Origin: Volvox africanus
Taxonomy: Eukaryota > Chlorophyta > Chlorophyceae > Chlamydomonadales > Volvocaceae
DNA length: 64,000 bases
Reading direction: 5' to 3'
Assembly: GCA_030268105.1 (NCBI GenBank)
Contig: BSDZ01000013.1
Coordinates: 2,771,001-2,835,000, forward strand
The number at the start of each line of letters is the position of its first letter. The first letter of the stretch is position 1. The notes under the pieces are model-generated. The model was not told where the DNA came from. It saw nothing but the letters and a program-made list of their open reading frames with translations, and searched no databases. Below, one piece after another: positions 49,301-63,300 of this stretch. The translations under genes were made by a program, and so were the position numbers.

Positions 49301-52300
49301 TCTCTTCTCTAGCTATAAGCTTACTATTAATCGTGAGCTTTTGGCAGGCTTTTGGTTTGGCAAGAGCAGGGCACTGCCGACGGGAAGAGAGCCGGGGATA
49401 TGAGCCTCGTGCTCGCTACCTGACCGTGCAGTGTGCGCGCCCCTGCATGTGTGTGGGATTCCTTTCCACGTGCTTAGCAGCGGTAGCCGTACCGCCGCTG
49501 TTAAAGCGGAAGTAGCATCCAAAGCACCCGGATTGATGACGGACCCAAAGTTCAAACAACTTTACCCCCCATGCAGGAGTCTTTCCTACGGTATTGATTC
49601 GTTGTTAAAGAGGTAGTTAGTTGTCGTATGTCACGCACGTACCTGGCTTGGGGACAAGCACAGCGCCACCCAGGCAAAGGGCCTGGTTGGGACAGAAGAT
49701 GCATGAAGAGTACTCAGCACTAAGACTGTCGTTCATTTTCTTGAAGCACGAAAGATTCTGTACCGTAGCGCCGCCAGTAGTGGCTGCTTTTTCCTTCTGC
49801 TCCACCTCTCCCGCACCAATTGAAGCGATGATGGCTGTCAGGGCTGGGCGCTCGTCACGCCATAGGCCGTATTGACCCGACGGACATGTCTTGCACCCAG
49901 TAAATGACGATTTGTAGATGGCGCGCGACAGGTCAAGCGTGTCTCCAACTTGGCACGGCAGCACCTCGACTGCCATCTCCAGTGGCGCCACCTGAAATCA
50001 TGTGCGTCAGGGAGCTCTTCACGTCACAACTCCTCATGGGATATAGATGCACCAGTGGCTGTGCCCGAGCTTGCGCACCGCTTCATGCATCGTAAGGCAT
50101 GTGGGCCGCAGATCAAGTCAAGTGAAGCATTCATGCGCCGCTTCACATAATGATTCAACAAAACATGTACAGGAAACAGCAGCAGCGCGCAGCATGAAAT
50201 CACAAGGTGTGGTCGCCTACCAGGTCTGTGTACGTGCACGTGTGGGGAACATGGCGTAAAAGGTTGTGTGTGCCATGATGATTAACGACGGCTGACAACA
50301 AGGAGCCTTAGCAAGGTCAAGATTAGACATCCTCATGATTATCATGATACCACAGCTGAGGAACCTCCAGGAAGGTAGCTCCGAGAATGTCAGCGAGTAC
50401 ACACACGACTTATTTGTCTGCTGACCCGTAAACAATCACCGCATATCTGCAAACCTGCATCACCAGCAGTAGCAAACGACAGACCGCCAGACCCTACACG
50501 CACCTTAACAGCGGAGGAGCGAGTAGCTGACGACTCCTGGGTGAGGGTGAGGGTGAGGGTGTACGAACCCGGCCAAGCGAAGGCAGTGATCCCGGACCAC
50601 GTCACGGACCCGTTGACGACGGGTAGGGTCAAACTCTTCTTTGGTCCGGGGTCAAGGAATGCCACGTCAGCGTCCAGCCAGGGAATGGAGCTCGCATTAG
50701 CGGCGGGCTGCGGCCGGAGTGCGATGGTACATGTCGAAGGACCCATATCTGCATGTGCGCGTAGAGTCACAGAAGACGCAGCATGACATGACACTCCAAT
50801 TACGGGATAAAACCCTAAGCCATCCGAATGCCACAGATGTGGACACCTGATACGCCACTAAGAATATTGGATGGCGCAATCCATCCAGCCACAAGTGCTA
50901 TTAATTCTATTACTTTTGCGCGCGTACGTATAGACGTACGGAGAATGAAAGGAAGCGTTTTCAAAACTATCATGTGACTTACCCCAAGTCACTTTCTGAC
51001 GAAACATATCGAACAGTTGAGCTGTCAAGTTGAACGCAACCCCTGCCTGTAGCTGTAGCGGCTGGTTCACTGACAGGTCCTGACCGGACAGCTGCAAGCC
51101 CACGTACGACGGTGGTAGTCCAATGTACGGCTGCTCCTTTAAGGCGGTCTCACGCTGCAATACGGTTAGCGACGATGGATTCCCAAGGCAGTCTCTAATC
51201 TGGACAACTAGCTTGGCGAACCGAGTACTGTTGGCGGCAACAGTCGCAGCTCCCGGGATGACACCGTCAGGGTTTAGCATGGCTAAGACCTGGAGGGCAA
51301 AAACCTCTGCGCTTGGCACACCCTCAACACGCTTCTTGAGGGTGTCATTCAACCGGTAACTGACGGTCTGCCGGATGCCGTCGTACTGTCCCGCGCTTTC
51401 CTCCACCCACATGGTGCGAATCAGGGCCTCAACGCCAGGAGACTGCGAGCATCTGATCTGCAGAGCAGATGCAAGGATGTCCTCCACCCACAATGTCAGG
51501 TCCTGCACAGCGGCAACGAAACACACACACGCACACACGCACACAGACATATTTGTACAGCGGCAAGAGAAGCGTTGTGTTTTAATTGAATGCTTGGATG
51601 CACCAGCCTAATCCCAAGTTGAACCCGACAGCCCAAACAAGCCCTAAACTTCAACATTGTAATACCTTGGATGTACAAACGTGAAAAGCAGTGTCATCAT
51701 TTTCCCAGTATATGTGCTTCTGTACACGCATGCTTGCGCCGCAGCGTGTAGGCGGATGGCAGGCAGTGCATACCTTCTGTTGGGAGCTGGCTGTAATGTT
51801 TTGCTGCATTGACGTCGTGAGTGCCTTGCTGCCGCTGCGAGGTGTGGGTGCATCAACTGGCGGCAGCAAGGTGTCACTCAGCTGGAGGAGCCAGCACTGC
51901 ATCGCCGCCATCTTCTCAAGCCTGTCCCAGACGGCGAAGGCATCCCAGGCCTGTATCTCTGCGGGATCAATGATCTGCGTCGGCGTCGTCGTCGGCGGCA
52001 GGCAAAAGCGTCTGAGCGGTTACGGACGTGCGTAGCCAAGCGTACGACAATCTGCACCTTGCCGTCTGTCCGCTCGTTATCACTGGAAGTCTAGATCTAG
52101 GTTGGCACAAACAAGTCCAAAATAGCGGACCCTCTTAAACTTAAATTATAATTAAATATATTTTAATAATTAAATTTCCCGCCGCTCATGTCCAGTCTTT
52201 TCATAAACTTACCCGGGTAGGAGCTGCACCGAAGGACAATGACGTATTGGTCACCTTGCAGCGCTGCGTTGTGGCAATCGACCTCCCAAACCAGGAGTAA

Positions 52301-55300
52301 TTCGGCTGGGCCAAGTCGATATAGCTCAACACGCTTACGACTTTGCCCGTAACGAAAATGCCCCCGCCCCTCCCAGCTGCAGGCGCCCCCTGCTGTCCGG
52401 AGGTTCCATCAACGTTGCAGCTCGCCTCAGCATCCAGCACCGCCCCTCCACCGGCTGCGTTTTCGGACACCCCGGTGTGGTGGATGATGGCGCTTGTGTA
52501 CTCGAACACCGAGCCCATGCCCCCATTTGAGCTGCCACTGCTGCTACTGCTGCTGCTGCTGCTGGCATCATCCGGTCTGCCAGCGATCGTCAAGCCCCCT
52601 CCGGAGGCTGCAGCCGTGTTGCCTGTAATGTTGACGTACTCCAACAAAAGTCGCCGACAGCCATAGGCATGCAACCCTCCTCCAGATCCCAGGGTCAGGC
52701 TGTTCATGATGACGCTATGTCGCAGCACCAACGCAGAGCAATTTTGCGTGGCAATGGAGCCCCCCCCTCCGCAAGCAGTGTTATTTGCCATATGCGAATT
52801 TGAAATGGTTAATGTGCTGGCCGGAGCAAGGAAGACCCCGCCTCCCTCTTGGCCAGCGATGTTGTTTGTTAATTGCACTTGCAGTGATACCTGTTTGCCT
52901 GGCATGGACATGTCGGGACAGGGTACGGCTGAAGAGTCTGCGGATGAGGGACCGAAGGCGCTGCCGTCCGCTGAGATGCCTTGCTTAGATCCGTACAAGA
53001 CGTACACGGCACCGCCCGAAGCCCCAGCTCGGTTCCGAGACATGATTGTTTCTCGCACCCATAGAGACGAGCTGCAGTTGGCGTTGAGCTGCACAGCACC
53101 ACCATTGCGGGCTGCGATATTGCCAGTGAAACGGCATCCCACGATCTCAGCGCTACCCGTCATCTGGATATGTAACTGAACGGCGCCTCCATCACCACCC
53201 AGTGCGTAGTTCATACTGGCTGATACGTTGTGCGCATGAAGCGTGGCACCGGCGCGGACATCAAGTACGCATGCCCCTCCCGAGGAGGCTGCCCGGTTCT
53301 GGGTCATGATTATGTTCTTGAGTGTGCCGTTGGCGCCTGAGCCAATAAGGGTGTACATCGCCCCGGCGCTATCAAGCTCAGCAGTGTTGCTATCAAAAGC
53401 AGAATCGGTCAACTGAAGCATGGTGCCAGCTCCTCTGGCAGCGAGGAATGCGGCGCCGCCATGCTGTTGCACCACGCTGTTCCGCTGCAGGGAGAAGTAC
53501 GGGAAAGTACGGGGGATAGTAAAGGCTCAATGCCCAGATGGAATATATGATCTGGAGAGATCAGGAGAGAACTTCGGCAATCTATGAGGTTTAACAAAAA
53601 TACAGAAGTAACGGATGATATTTTAGACATACTCATACCTGGATGTATATTTGTCGTGTATGCCAACTGCCAACTGCTAACTGATTGCCGGCATACTTCC
53701 GGTAAGTAGACAACAGCTAGCATGCTTGCTGAGCACATGAGGTAAACCTAACCTACCCAGCAGGCCCATTCATTCCAAACTAAGATATGCAACTTGTGAG
53801 TGAATAACCGCCAACTCACTGTGAAGTTGCAATTGGCGATTTGAATATTGCCGGCATCAGATGACGCATACAGATAGAGAGCACCCCCGTACTCCAGGTC
53901 GGCGGCATTGCTGACGAAATTGCAATTATACAGCCGGATGTGCCACTTCGCCGAAATGTCCTTGCTGTCATTATCTCCCTCCTCCAGAAGCTTGCGGCGG
54001 GGTGCAATATCAACATCGAAAGCATCATCACCACTGCTGGCTGCAGCTGCGTTAGGCGTCATCCCCAAAGACTGTTCTACCCGTCTCTTGCCAATTTGCT
54101 TTGTCGACAAAGCATCATCATTATCGCCACCTGCAAGCAGCAGTCCCCGACGCCTCCCCGATACACTATGAACGGCATCCGCTTCGATAGTCGTCGCGAG
54201 GACCACCGTTGTCAACGTGTTTCGTACCAGCCCCAGAGTCGCCGATGAGCGAGCCAAATGCAGCGCCCCCACAGCCCCGCCACTAAGCGTAGCTCGATTT
54301 GCCGTGAAGGTGGATCCCCAAAACTCGGAACCACAGGAAATCAGCATTACAGCACCCCCAGTTCCGCCATTGCAAATGTTGGCCTCGAAGGACGTGTTGA
54401 CCACCTTCAGCTGGCAGGAAGCAGTGAGGTTCGAATTGGCATCAGTGGGCTCGCGCGACATCAGCAGTGCACCGCCAAAGTTTGCTCGGTTCGTGGAGTT
54501 GCCCAGAAGGGATCCTGCGACGTTGCCTCTGAATGTGGTGTCCACGACGGAGACAACGAACACTGCTTTGGATTCATCACGTATTGCGATGGCTCCACCG
54601 GCGCCTAAGGCGCTATTGTCAAGGAAGGAGGAGTTGCCAATATAGAGTTCAGCATTGGTATCCTCATCACAACGCTCGTGGGACTTCAAGGAGATGGCTC
54701 CGCCATCTGCTATCCCAGCGGTATTGCCTCCAAAAGAAGAATCCAAGATGGTCATTTTGGCGGTTTCAAGCGGGAAAACACAGGACGGACTGATGGCGTT
54801 GGGAGCCCACACGGGTTCAGCCTGCATGCATGCATGTGGATCGACCGATTGGGAACTGTTGGACGGGTATAGCTTCGCTTATGTGCGTAAATGCTAACGC
54901 TGCGGCGTGCGTGTATGCATGCATGCGGGCAAAAGTGTGCAACGAGATCCGAACAACCTGGATGGCTTGGCCTTCGTTCAAGCTCGACATGCATGGATCC
55001 TGGCGTTGCTGGGTATCCATGGTGACATGCATCAATGCATCTCCGACATAGATGAGCAGCAATTAGCACTATATGTTAGGTCATCGCGAGCACATTTAAT
55101 GCCGTTTGGTTTACCTCGGCCGGTCGATCGGGACCCCGACCGGACACATGATGCATGAAGTCATGTGATATGTATGCAGCAGAGCAGCACCCCGGATATA
55201 CAAAACCACCAAGTGGTTGTCCGCTGATTCCGGTCCGGTGGTTATACGTTCATTCGGATAACAGCTTCTTGATGTGTATATTCCGCTGTAGCATTTAGTA

Positions 55301-58300
55301 GTTATGCGTGCTGTCATCGACTAAATTGGACATACAGCCCCACCCTTGCACTAGCCGCTAGCTCTACATACAGGCAGTCCTTCCCTATACCGCTATTTCC
55401 CAGGACGCTGCCAAGTACATCCATCTTCTGACGCGTCGCATGCTCGTATATGGTTGCCGTCTACGACATTGAAGATGTGCCAGCAGGTTTCTGTGTACCG
55501 TCTGGCGTACCATATTGCACTTTCGACGAGCACATAAGCAAGCAGCCTTAACTTTGCAAGACGAAATCCCGGACCCGGAAGCGCTACAGAGAACCGCACT
55601 TAAAATGGAGAATGCGCTGTGTCTGTGTCTGTGTCTGTGTCCATTCAATACCCCTCGGAATGAACTACGTACCGTTGCGATGTACAAGGCGCCTCCAGAA
55701 CCACGAGAGGCTGTGTTGCCGGACACGTTACAAGACTGCATGCGGATTTCCACAGGTAGCTGTGCAAAATAAACTGCACCGCCATCGTAATTCGCAGTAT
55801 TAGAAGCCATCGTGCTTTCCCCATCCACGTCCAGGAGCACAAATCCATGGACGTAGACAGCACCGCCGTTCTGAGCGCGGTTCGAAATTAGCTGGCTGTT
55901 GCCTCCAACAGTGATGCGGCTGGCATTGCCAATGTAATTATACAATTCGAGAAACAGCGCCCCACCATCGCTCTGCGCGGTATTGCCCCTCCACTCAGAT
56001 GACCCATTAAGATTCAGGCTTACTACAGTCCCCGAAGCCAGATAGATCCCACCGCCTTGGGTACGGGCGCTGTTGCCGGATAGCGTGCTGCCGTTGTTCC
56101 AAGTGACCGAGCCAATATAGCCCTCCAAGGGCTTGGAAATGGTGAGGAATACTGCGCCGCCACTACCGCCTGCTGTGTTGTCCTCAACGCGGCTGCAGTT
56201 GTCCACTAACATGTCGCCAACCACGTCCTGAGCCTGTTGCAGAATGCCGTCAGGGAACGTGCACGTGACAGTGTTGTTGTCCGTCTGCATCAGCCTAACA
56301 ATCAAAGCCCTATCTTCCAAGTTAGCAGCCCGAGAAGGATGCATCGTTCTCTCCCCATTTAAAGGTAGGTACATGCCCGTCCATCCATCCATCCATCCGT
56401 GTTTCCGTTTCCCTGCTTGAGCATTAAACAACGAGAAGTAGGTAGCCCTAAGTCCCCCTAAATCCGCATGATAAATAAGCTCCTAGATTGCCACAGCGGG
56501 TTTAGAGCCGCGGTAGCTTTAACTTCGGCAACCATCCGTTCACTAAGGCGTAATGGTACGGCGTCTGGGTACATAGTGTTGGATACGCAGCATGGGCGGA
56601 CGAAGAGGTCGTGAAATAACGAAGCTAATGGCGACATAACGAGCCGATGATAATGTGCAAGTGAGCTTGCATGGAGCCAACCTACCTCGACGAACAGAGC
56701 GCCTCCCCGACCGGACATCGCAGTGTTTCCGGATACAGAGCTTCCGCCGTCAATTTGGATATTTTGAACACCGCCGGCGGCGACGCCTATGTAGATACCC
56801 CCACCATCGTAAGTCGCCCAGTTACCGTGGATGCCGGATGCACCATACACTCGCAGACTGGAGGTATCGCGGGGTTTCAGGCTAAGCGCGCCGCCCGACC
56901 CGCCAGCGCCATTGAAGGCTACAACGCTGCTGTTCCCCACAGTGGCGGTGAGAGACCTGGCGTTGATTATGTGTATGGCACCACCATTGCCTGACGCGTT
57001 GTTGTGAACAACCTGACAGCTGTCCCGAATCGCTAAATCGACACCTTCGACACTGTACATGTACAAAAAGCCACCGTCAAGTCCAGCGACATTGTACGAC
57101 ACAACTGAGCCTTTCTCAATATGGACGACGTGTTCCTTGTCGTTCCAAGCTGCGGCACGCAGGACGAAAGCCCCACCGCTATTTCCTGCCGTGTTGTATG
57201 ACACATTGCTACCACCTGATATTACAAGTCCCGCTTGCGGCACATCAGGAGTAACATAGATTGCGCCACCTTCCCCAGAAGCAGAGTTGCCGAGGATGGA
57301 CGAACCGTTTGTGATGGCCAGGGGCAACTCAATACGCCGTACGCCGAGGTATATGGCTCCACCATGAGGCATGTCATTAGTAAGACGGCCAGCCTTGTTG
57401 CGAGCGACAGAGTTGTTGATGAGGGCGCTGTTAGACGTGATGAGTAACTGGCCCAGCAGGCCGCTGTCCGTCATAACCCTGCTGTCTGTATTTAATAAAA
57501 GGTTCAGATAGATGGCCCCACCCAGGCATGAAGCTGCGTTCCTAAGAAAAGATGACTCTGATAAAGTGAAGTTGGAGACCCATCCATGGGCCTGCTGCAT
57601 GAAAACGGCTCCACCATTGCCAGTAAGCGCTACGTTACCGTCAAAAGTGCTTTCATTGAAGGAAAGAAGTTGGCTGCCGCCGCCATCCCTGCACTCTGTG
57701 TATATTGCACCGCCATGGCGTGCAGCTGTGTTGTTTGCAAAAAGCGCGTGTGCAAAAAGGAACATGTTGCTGGTTGACGATGTGCACTTCTCTGTTTGCA
57801 TGTAGATGCTGCCACCGTCGCCACCGTCGCCATTGTCTCCATCAGAGCAGCCTTTGGCTCCGGGACAGGCCGCATTTCCCCGCAGGGTGGCATTCCTGAT
57901 GGTGAGGTTTCCGATCACATCCGACTTCAAATACAGCGCTCCACCATTCCCTTTCGTAGCCTGGTTCTCAGCAAAGGAGGAGGCCATAATACTCAGGTGT
58001 GCCGTGAACCCCTCAGCTTGCCCTTCCAGGGCGATGGCCCCACCATAACCGCGGACTACGGTGTTGGACAGAACACTGACATCGTCCAGTGTTAACATGG
58101 TAGGTGTATTACCCACCCCGCTCAGTTCGACACTCACGGCTCCCCCGCTCCTGCCCGCACTGTTGCTCTGCAGGATGCTGCCACCATCCACTCGTATGCT
58201 CTCCACCACACCATTCACAAAATTTGGAGCATAGACGTGGACAGCACCCCCGGAACGCGATGCATCGTTGTAAGTTAAGTTGCTGCTTGTAATGGTGATA

Positions 58301-60321
58301 GAGGAGATGTGGGCGGATGTTACCAGATAGATGCCGCCACCGTCCACATCGCCCCTGTTGTGCGAGATCTGGGAGTTGATGACGTTCACGGAGTCGACAT
58401 CTGCGCTGCAGATCGCGGCGCCGCCTCCGGATCCTTGGGAAGCAACATTGAAAGATAGCTCAGTCGAATCGCTGACCTGCATTTGGAATAGCCCTGCCAT
58501 GCAACCTGCGTAATAGATACCGCCACCATTCACTGTAGCCGTATTCCTGGTGATGTTGCTGCTCGAGACCCTGAACTGCACGTTGAATTGCGGGCAGTCC
58601 TGCGATACCAGTTAATCAAAAAGTTAACAGGCGATCACAGGCTTACGTCATGCTATCCGCTACAGCTTTAGGTAGTCCATTCGTAACTGTTGTGTGTAAA
58701 CAAGACAAAAGTGAAAGGGTCCAGGATCGAAATGGCGACTATTTACATATCACTTAGTGGGTGCTCTGCGAGGGCGAACTTGGCTGTGCTGCTGGCAATG
58801 GCTCGTGCTACACGACAATTCTTCGATTGCAAGGTTTGCGGATATAAATATTTTGCCAATGCATGGGGGCAGCAGTCGTTCAGTGACGATCACTCCTTTT
58901 CATTTGCCCATGAGCTCACCAGGAGATTCGCCCATCAGCTCGACATGAAATAAGCCTTCTGAATGCAGTTCCTCACACTATTCGCTGATAATAAGCCCAA
59001 ATGAAATATCGTACGTGGCGTTCAAGACCCAGAAGTATAGGTGTGTTAATGTACAAATATGCACACACATACACATAAACATATATAACATGCAGACGTG
59101 TAGACGCGGGTTGGCTAGGTCCGGGATCTGCGGAACCTACCTCGTCCAGTGGTGAAGTTCGCACAGAAATGCCTGCGCCGCATCCCCCGGTGTTGTTGCT
59201 GAAGACAGTCCTCTCCACCAACACGACGGCATTGCTGCCATCAACAAGCGCCTGGTTTTCACCGCAAACGTTCTCATCCAACATGTACCCGATCAGCACC
59301 GCCCCATAGCCGACATCTGCTGACGACTCCCCACAGCATGCATGATCGCTACTGCATTCCAGCAAGTACCCTGGCAGCTCTTCTCTTGCTCCTTCCGCGC
59401 TAGGTATAAAGTTGTCCTGATGCAGACGACGACCGCCTTTCTCGGACGACAGCGGCGAGAGGCGGGGCCAACCCCACGATGGCGAAGCTCCGGCAGCTGC
59501 CCGATGCAACCTCCGGTGACGCGTAACTTTACTGAGCATCGAGGAGGAGAGCGCTTGTTCGTCCGAGCTCCCAACGGCATCGTCGCCCACGGCATTGCTG
59601 CCAAACAGGCTGTCCCTGATGTAAATTGCAGCATCAGACCATGCTTGTAGGAGGACGCACGCCCAGCCCATTGCGCCGCGCACTTCTGAGCAATGGATGC
59701 TCTCGAGGCTAGCGCCTCTGAGCCCGGTAACGCGGACTGCGCCGAAATGTGACGTTGATGACAGATGGGCGGGGCGTCTGAGTCCTTGCAGGGTCACGTT
59801 CTGTGCTGTCAGAAAGCTGCAGTTTAGGCACTGCAGGAGCGGGCCCGAAGTGCTCAAAGGCACGCCTGACACCACACTGTCCACAAGCTTCAGATGTGGG
59901 ACGTTTAGTAGGTCGATACCCCAATCCTCAAATCCTAGAGCATTGGAGCCCACATCACTCGAAGCAGGGGGCAGATTGTCCGAGAGGGAGCCCTTCATAA
60001 CATCAACATTTGGCCGTCTAGTTGTGCGCCAGTTCACGCCACGCACATTCACATTTGCAGCACTTTCGTTCAGGTACTTGATTAAGCCCGAACCAAGCCT
60101 TACTTCCACCGCCGATTCGCTGGCGGAGTTCGCCGTGAAATTAGTCGTGCCAACCTGGTCCCCCGATGACCAGCAGTGAAGACTGAACTCTCCCAGGGAA
60201 AAGATACCCTCGGTCGGGTCGGTGAGTCCCCTCAGTACCACCCGACATGTATGGGTGGGTTGGGGCGTTTGGGTAGTTGGTGATGAGGGGCTCTGCTGAC
60301 CGCGGCTTGGCAGGACAAAGG
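43346..60321 (-). CDS. Giant Pmp-repeat (polymorphic outer membrane protein-like) multipass surface protein, about 3,500 aa
   Basis: At least 19 exons: about 60321-59141, 58599-56686, 56284-55673, 54821-53820, 53484-52213, 52011-51774, 51502-50983, 50748-50504, 49991-49643, 49172-48703, 48271-48065, 47571-47538, 47167-46957, 46874-45862, 45474-45410, 45292-45078, 44782-44686, 44366-44193 and 44086-43346. Nearly all junctions keep frame; the 52213/52011 junction does not, so a small exon is missing. The ectodomain carries dozens of Pmp repeats (GNGGAIH, GRGGALFVE, FxxNxA types), the beta-helix repeat of chlamydial adhesins/autotransporters. A Cys-rich stalk (CKTCPSGQYGLW, GYTGNLCAACIPNYY) follows. 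Next come multiple transmembrane helices (VVLGLLSFFSNVVLVLF, YVPIGVAAVLVFCLLPPLMS, LLLLVVFTVIALINV), the motif VYGFLYKRYKPRFIWWE and a cytoplasmic tail. The start codon is unresolved; the hydrophobic stretch HLLATILLNAPFCVSPWAAF just upstream could be a signal peptide. Function in the algae is unknown; surface location is inferred. Confidence 0.8.
47710..47745. repeat. GGT/GGTAAT-rich microsatellite
   Basis: GGTGGTGATAGTAATGGTGG and similar units in an intron of the Pmp-repeat gene. Confidence 0.7.
50540..50562. repeat. GGGTGA hexamer repeat in coding sequence
   Basis: About four GGGTGA units. On the coding strand they encode an alternating Thr-Leu strand (YTLTLTLTQ) in a beta-rich domain of the Pmp-repeat protein. 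Confidence 0.75.
51520..51548. repeat. CA dinucleotide microsatellite
   Basis: ACACACACACGCACACACGC run just upstream of the acceptor of exon 51502-50983 in an intron of the Pmp-repeat gene. Confidence 0.8.
55616..55642. repeat. TGTGTC microsatellite
   Basis: Four TGTGTC units in the intron directly downstream of the exon 56284-55673 donor. Confidence 0.8.
56380..56399. repeat. CATC tetranucleotide microsatellite
   Basis: About five CATC units in the intron between exons 58599-56686 and 56284-55673. Confidence 0.8.
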
Positions 60322-63300
60322 CTGCCCATGGAGAGACGCAGAAGGGAGCATTGAGTAAAATCGTTGCAAGCAAATGGAAAACAGAGACCGTGCACTAGGC
60401 ACGCTCAACGAAACCTTACATACTTACAATTCCACAATTATTATTTACTTGCATTTATACATTCATAGTGCAAACAAAACAGAACGTGGGAGCGTGGCAG
60501 CCAGATGGGAAACACCATAAGGGATATCCGCTTTATTGGATTGGTTTCAGTCAGGAGCGGCCATGACGTAGCAGGGCTGCCTGTCCAAATCTTCACCACT
60601 GGACACCTCGCGCGGACCCGTATGCCATACGTCGGATATGCGAATCCGGCCGCTTCTTAGGGTTCCTATCTGATGCACTGTGAGGTCGGGGATTGCGGGA
60701 GCGGCCCTCGACTATCCCCTCCAGTCACCCCCCCCAAAAAATCCTATGACCGTTGCACACTTTCTCCCCCTAGTCAATCCCAAAGACATAATGGGTGTAA
60801 CATCCTTATGAAGAGCGCCTAGGTAAAATATTTTGTCTATTGGATGCTGTCGTAATTCAGAAAGCGCGGAACCTGGACATGAGATTGAAGCGCTTAAGTT
60901 TTTATGCCTGGCTTCGTCTTGGGTGAGCTTTAATGCACTCCCTCCTCAACCTATAGCATGGCGTCAGTGGCACCGCCACGTATCAACGAACGAACCCTTA
61001 GTCACGCAAGTCACCGTTTCAGCTTCTAAAAAGCGCGAGATGGCGAATCCATTGGATGACGGGCGCTCAGAGAATTTGAAAGTGCCAAGGTATTAGGCTC
61101 CGGAGCTTAGGCTCCGGAGCGCGGGTAACTACGGACCGGTGTCAAGGAAGGATGTTGCCATCGGTGGCTTACTCAGTCAATACAATATATCTGGCTGCCA
61201 AATTGTGTAAACGCTGGCTAAAATCCAACGGTTATCTGACGCCCTGAAAGAACGCAAAAGTATTAACACTCTCGCAGCTGATTCCAAGCAGTCCTTAGAT
61301 TTCCTTATGGGAACTTTGACATCAGAAGGTGTCACATATAGTATTAGCCGGCATTGATAATGCCGCCAGCAACTAAAGGATTCCCTCAGATCGGGTACGT
61401 AAGCCTACACAAGCGTTCGATGCCTGCTGTACATGAGGGTTTGGCCACAACATCGGGCTACATAATTCATGAACCACTCCTTTCTTTCATTAAACAATCT
61501 ATCGTCCAACTGACTGTGCATCCCATAGATAGGCACTTGTATTGCCGCAAGCTGAACACTTGTATTTCCACGATATATATTATATCTATATGCCGACGTT
61601 AGAAGCTCGTTCGTCCTATCTCGGCTGGCCGGTCACCTCGTACCGTGCTGCCATATAACGCACACGTGCTTACCAGTCAGTAGAGGAAATAGAATTGCGA
61701 ATGCTCCCATCATCCGGCGGAGTTGTGCTGTAACAACGCAAGCGTTCGCGACCGAAACGGCGCACAGCGGCCTCGCTGCGGAAAAAGCGCCTCTCAGCAG
61801 AAAACTATTCAGCTACAATTTTGCACATATCTCAACACGGTAATTAGGAGTAAATTATCAAGACAAGCTGTATATATATTGTGAGGTTGTAAACAAGTTG
61901 AATTATCACTAATCATGGTTGCAACGCACAAAATCATGAACCGTTACATTATTGATTGTATTTAATTTCGAGTGTTTCCGATACCAAACCAGCTGGGTTG
62001 TTGGTTCCCCAGGATTCCCCTTGAGGGTACGGCGTCCGCTTTATGAAACCTCATTACAAGATTTTTACCCAGTCACAAAGTAAGATAATCTAAGGTCGTT
62101 TCACTGCTGAATCCTTGCGACCTCTTTTCTGCGCGGCCCAGATGGTTGCACGGGTCAATGGTCCTTGACCTTAGCACGTTGAGACCAACACTTAACTGTC
62201 GGTGCCATATGAATTTTACGTAAGTTTTAAAAAAGAGGCGCTTAGCGACATTGAAATATGCCGGTGGAAATGTTTCGTATTCACAAATTACGACGTGTAC
62301 CAGTACCTCATAACTGTATAACAATAACGGAAAACGTTGACTAAAAGGATGGCAGAACAATAAAAAGTAAAACCCCGAGCCATCGTCGCTAAGGTTAGCG
62401 AGGAGCACTTTGCCTAGCTAGGAGGTAGCAGGGAGGTAGGATCCGCATCGGTGGGCAGTTGGTCATTCCATGAAGCAACATCAAAGGGCATTCTATTACA
62501 GAATTCCGCATGTCGATGCTGATTCAATATCGACATAATTGATTCGCCGATGTCCCGGCCTTAAGAGGGAGAGTGCAAACAGGGAGGATGCTTCCCCGTG
62601 GGCTCGCTGCGTAACCTTGTGAGTGGTACGAATTTCCCACTTTATCCTCTACATTAGCCTTGATAGAACGAGAAAGGCCGTGACAAACATATTTCGCACA
62701 GAAGTTGCTCGTATTAAATTAGGATGATGATGATGACTGCAGGTGGGGTGCAGAACCTAAGTAAGAAACTGCGACCGGCAAAGTTGGGGTCGTAGACAAC
62801 CCCCCAAACCCACCCCAAAGTCCTGTGCGGCAAGTATTTTTCAGTAAGAAATCGTTGTCCAAATGTACTAATTTTCAATCTTTCGTCGTTGTTGGGAGCT
62901 TACGGTACTCACATGCCCTGATCCCGACCTAGTACCCGTACATCCCATGATATGCAGCTGACATCATAGCAGCAGCCCCACAGCCATTGGAAACACCAAC
63001 TTACTAGATCACACTGAATCCATGCTCATTGTGGCTTTGGAGGCTCCAGCTTTCCAGGTTTTGACTCCATGAACTGCTCCTTAGGCCCCACCTTGTATGC
63101 TTGGGCAGGGGCTCCGGCATAAGCCTTCGAAGCAGTCTTTCCGTCCCCACATGGCATGCCCTACGTACTAGAAGGTTGAATTGTGCTTACCTTGCTGAAG
63201 GACCGACGACACGTGGGGCATTTCCGCACCTCACTAACTGCAGCGGTTACCGTTGCACGGTTTCTAGCTGCGGTTGGCGATCTAGCTTAGAACTCACGCA

